Of a stretch of DNA of 10,416 nt, positions 8,604-10,416 are shown piece after piece. The notes below the pieces were generated by a model, which saw only the letters and a program-made list of their open reading frames with translations, was not told the DNA's origin and searched no databases. The position numbers and the translations under genes were made by a program. The DNA lies in assembly GCA_002438865.1 (NCBI GenBank), contig DJRJ01000056.1, forward strand, positions 343 to 10,758. The letters are read 5' to 3'. Within the stretch, counting starts at the first letter, position 1. Every line of letters begins with the position of its first letter. The DNA is from Clostridiales bacterium UBA6363. Its GTDB lineage: Bacteria; Bacillota; Clostridia; UBA1381.

Positions 8604-9950
8604 TTATGCCAAAGCCTTTTTTATTTCTTGAGATTTCCACGCTCCCGTAAAATACACGCCGAGCGAGAACAAACATTCAACCGCCCATGATATTGCCCAG
8701 CCGAGATACACGCCGTTCATTGCAAAGAATTTGACCGAAATATATGTAGCGATAATTCTCGAAAAAGCGCCTATAAACGTTGCCGCAACGAGAAAACGCA
8801 TAGCGGCGACTCCACGATAGAACGAATGGAACAGGTTGTTTACCATATTAAACAATATGAACGGCATACAATACCTTGCGAATACAACCGCCATTTCCAG
8901 TCCCTCGCCCGTACTGCCCGACGGCAGAAACACCGAGCAGAAACCCCGTGCAAATATAACGGTCGCAATAAGCACGGGCAGAACAAACACAGCGCCCTGT
9001 AAAAATCCCACACGAAGTCCTCGCTTTATGTTTTCGTATTTGCCTGCGCCTATGCTCTGAGCCGCATAGTTGCTCAAAGTCTTTGACGAGTTTTGGTATA
9101 TTGTCGCATTTACGTCATAAACCCTCAGGCAAATAACGTATGCCGCCGAAGCTGAACTTCCGATGGCGTTTACCATAGGCGAAATAACAACCGATGCAAA
9201 ATACATAAGCATTTGCTGTATCATAGCCGGAACGGAGTATACAAGCGAGTTTTTCAAAGGTTTTATCGCAAATTTAATTCTGTATTTATCAACGCCCATT
9301 TTCTTAAAACAGCTTTTTACTTCAATAAAATAGAATATGTCAACCACCAAAGCCGAAAGCACCGTTGATGCCGCAATACCGCCTACTCCCATACCGAGAA
9401 CCTTTACCGTAAAGAGATTTCCCGCAATGTGCAGAACGGTTGACAATACCGACATAAAAAGCGGATACGAGCTGCTGCCGAGCGAGTTCATCAGGTACAC
9501 ACCGTTGTTATTCATAAGCAGAAATACTGAACCGAGCATATATATTATGAAATATACGGCGGCATCATCTCTTATTTTTGGGTCAACCGACAGTATATCG
9601 AATATCGGGTTTTTTAAAAGGATTATCAGAATGCTTAAAGCGAGTATTACCGCCATCATAAGTATGTAATTTACATAAATCACGGTTTTGAGCTTTTTGT
9701 AATCCTTTGCGCCGAAAAGCCTTGCTGTAAAAATCGAAAAACCTACGCCGTAACCCCAGAAAATCGATGAGAAAAACTGTATAAATGCCGAGGTCGAGCC
9801 GATTGCCGCCAAGCCGTTGTAGCTTAATATTCTGCCGGCAATTACCGTGTCTATTATGCTGTACGCCTGCGAGAGAAAGCCGGCGAGTATCTGCGGAACG
9901 GCAAACAGCAAAAAGGTTTTGTAAATGTTGCCTTTGGTTAAATCTTTCAT
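8604..9950 (-). CDS. MATE-family multidrug/metabolite efflux transporter
   Basis: Polytopic inner-membrane antiporter of 448 residues, the normal MATE length. Roughly twelve hydrophobic segments fall in two halves (about residues 10-210 and 232-435). MATE-like patterns include the start KGNIYKTFLLFAVPQILAGF (7-26), YSIIDTVIAGR (30-40) and the second-half start SLVYSVPAMIQQML (235-248). Family members export cationic drugs or metabolites using a Na+ or H+ gradient; the substrate cannot be read from sequence. ATG at 9950 has GGAG at a suitable distance and begins exactly at the family N-terminus; an in-frame GTG at 10001 would add 17 residues with no hydrophobic character. It is the first gene of a MATE-PHP unit, divergent from a DeoR-type regulator, and is likely controlled from the promoter at 10200-10228 through a leader of about 240 nt. 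Confidence 0.93.
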   Translation of the reverse strand: MKDLTKGNIYKTFLLFAVPQILAGFLSQAYSIIDTVIAGRILSYNGLAAIGSTSAFIQFFSSIFWGYGVGFSIFTARLFGAKDYKKLKTVIYVNYILMMAVILALSILIILLKNPIFDILSVDPKIRDDAAVYFIIYMLGSVFLLMNNNGVYLMNSLGSSSYPLFMSVLSTVLHIAGNLFTVKVLGMGVGGIAASTVLSALVVDIFYFIEVKSCFKKMGVDKYRIKFAIKPLKNSLVYSVPAMIQQMLMYFASVVISPMVNAIGSSASAAYVICLRVYDVNATIYQNSSKTLSNYAAQSIGAGKYENIKRGLRVGFLQGAVFVLPVLIATVIFARGFCSVFLPSGSTGEGLEMAVVFARYCMPFILFNMVNNLFHSFYRGVAAMRFLVAATFIGAFSRIIATYISVKFFAMNGVYLGWAISWAVECLFSLGVYFTGAWKSQEIKKALA

Positions 9951-10192
9951 AATAATCTCCATTCTGTGCCATACGGCGAATGTTGCATGGGGCATCGTCA
10001 CATGCGCTTTTTACACGGAAAAGGCATAAGCGGATTTTTCACACTAAACTCCTTTAATTGCAACGTGGAAAAGATACAAGCAGATTGCCTTCTTGAAAGG
10101 CGACGGCGTATGCAGATACTCTGAGCCTTGAAAGGAGGTGATATGCGCAGTAGATTTTTCACGTTAGCCCTTGACTTTCCGAAAAATCATTG
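9951..10192 (-). other. Long 5' leader of the MATE-PHP unit with internally repeated, structured element
   Basis: No protein-coding gene is supported here. The predicted minus-strand leader is about 240 nt. On the plus strand, 10062-10072 (AACGTGGAAAA) is complementary to 10155-10165 (TTTTTCACGTT) over 11 positions with one G-T pair, closing an element of about 104 bp. Inside are a 7-bp hairpin at 10085-10103 and two CTTGAAAGG copies (10092-10100, 10127-10135). A shorter related sequence lies next to it: GGAAAAG at 10017-10023 and 10067-10073, and GATTTTTCAC at 10033-10042 and 10153-10162. The minus strand of 10130-10142 reads ATCACCTCCTTTC, matching the 3' tail of 16S rRNA. The element may be a cis-regulatory RNA or a dispersed intergenic repeat; I match it to no known riboswitch class. 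Confidence 0.45.
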
Positions 10193-10198
10193 TATAAT
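10171..10198 (+). promoter_or_regulatory. Promoter of the DeoR-type regulator gene
   Basis: TTGACT (10171-10176), a 16-nt spacer and TATAAT (10193-10198). Predicted start is near 10205, giving a leader of about 77 nt to the ATG at 10282. The -10 box lies 1 bp from the -10 box of the opposing MATE promoter. Confidence 0.75.
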
Positions 10199-10199
10199 T

Positions 10200-10228
10200 A
10201 TTATAAGCAATTTATCATCTTTTTTCAA
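10200..10228 (-). promoter_or_regulatory. Promoter of the MATE-PHP unit
   Basis: Minus-strand TTGAAA (10228-10223), a 17-nt spacer and TATAAT (10205-10200). Predicted start is near 10193. It interdigitates with the plus-strand promoter, so polymerase bound at one should exclude the other. No better promoter is seen closer to the MATE start codon. Confidence 0.62.
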
Positions 10229-10281
10229 GTACGGCTGAAATAATGAACAATTCTCAACTTTTATCAAAAAAGGAGCGCATT

Positions 10282-10416
10282 ATGTATCAGAAAGAACGCA
10301 TAGACAATATATTGAGTATTCTCAAAGAAAACGGATATGTCACGGTAAAATATCTTACGGAAGCACTGCACTACAGCAATGCCACGATAAACCGTGATTT
10401 GAATATTATGGCGGGG
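10282..10416 (+). CDS. DeoR-type helix-turn-helix transcriptional regulator, N-terminal part
   Basis: The first 45 codons of a DNA-binding protein cut by the window edge. ERIDNILSILKENGYVTVKYLTEALHYSNATINRDLN has the layout of DeoR/HTH_11 winged-helix domains: a first helix with the ILxILKENG turn, a second helix (KYLTEAL) and a recognition helix ending in the typical TINRDL (compare TIRRDL in DeoR). ATG is preceded by AGGAG about 6 nt upstream. The effector domain is outside the window, so a sugar-phosphate-sensing DeoR domain and a WYL domain are both possible. Divergent placement against the MATE-PHP unit, with overlapping promoters, suggests it controls that unit and itself. Confidence 0.78.
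   Translation, partial: MYQKERIDNILSILKENGYVTVKYLTEALHYSNATINRDLNIMAG

Noticed and set aside
9951..10001. MATE start at the GTG at 10001
   Set aside because: No ribosome binding site is seen before it, and the added residues are not family-like; the ATG at 9950 has GGAG and the conserved N-terminus.
10143..10238. 31-codon frame (starting MRSRFFTLALDF) behind a perfect GGAGGTGAT
   Set aside because: GGAGG is only 4 nt from the ATG, the frame runs through the regulator promoter (-35 and -10) and ends before the regulator leader. No plus-strand promoter is seen upstream. Better explained by the structured element or the anti-SD on the other strand.

Overview
The window looks like chromosomal DNA of an anaerobic, fermentative Bacillota (class Clostridia), probably a gut-type Oscillospirales/Ruminococcus-like organism. 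This is inference. It rests on strong AGGAGG ribosome binding sites, TTGACA/TATAAT promoters, a trimeric NuoEF-linked [FeFe] hydrogenase, a clostridial-type hexameric glutamate dehydrogenase and many intergenic hairpins. Base composition looks similar across the genes, and I see no transposase, integrase, phage gene, tRNA, rRNA or CRISPR array.

Layout. (1) Positions 1-3310, minus strand: a compact operon hydC-hydB-hydA with gaps of 15-17 nt. It encodes an electron-bifurcating (group A3-like) [FeFe] hydrogenase; hydA runs off the left edge inside its first H-cluster motif. (2) 3311-3671: the hyd promoter, preceded by five consecutive perfect inverted repeats that probably terminate gdhA transcription and insulate the hyd operon. 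(3) 3672-5018, minus strand: gdhA with its own near-consensus promoter. (4) 5019-5337: a divergent intergenic region carrying the gdhA and recD2 promoters, dyads and short direct repeats. (5) 5338-7563, plus strand: a complete RecD2-type helicase gene. (6) 7564-7802: two copies of a ~93-bp double-hairpin repeat between the convergent recD2 and PHP genes. (7) 7803-9950, minus strand: a two-gene unit, a MATE-family exporter followed by a PHP-domain phosphoesterase. (8) 9951-10281: a divergent regulatory region with two overlapping back-to-back promoters, a long leader for the MATE gene and an internally repeated, base-paired element. (9) 10282-10416, plus strand: the start of a DeoR-type helix-turn-helix regulator, cut by the right edge.

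How the genes work together. HydABC would reoxidise NADH and reduced ferredoxin together to make H2. GdhA would interconvert glutamate with 2-oxoglutarate plus ammonia using a nicotinamide cofactor. Both are redox/nitrogen housekeeping genes. RecD2 is a DNA repair/replication helicase with no evident link to them. The MATE-PHP pair and the divergent regulator form a plausible self-contained regulated unit of unknown substrate.

Most of the window is ordinary core metabolism. The parts that protein annotation does not explain are the intergenic ones: the palindrome cluster at 3486-3650, the paired repeats at 7570-7801, and above all the MATE leader/divergent promoter region at 9951-10281.
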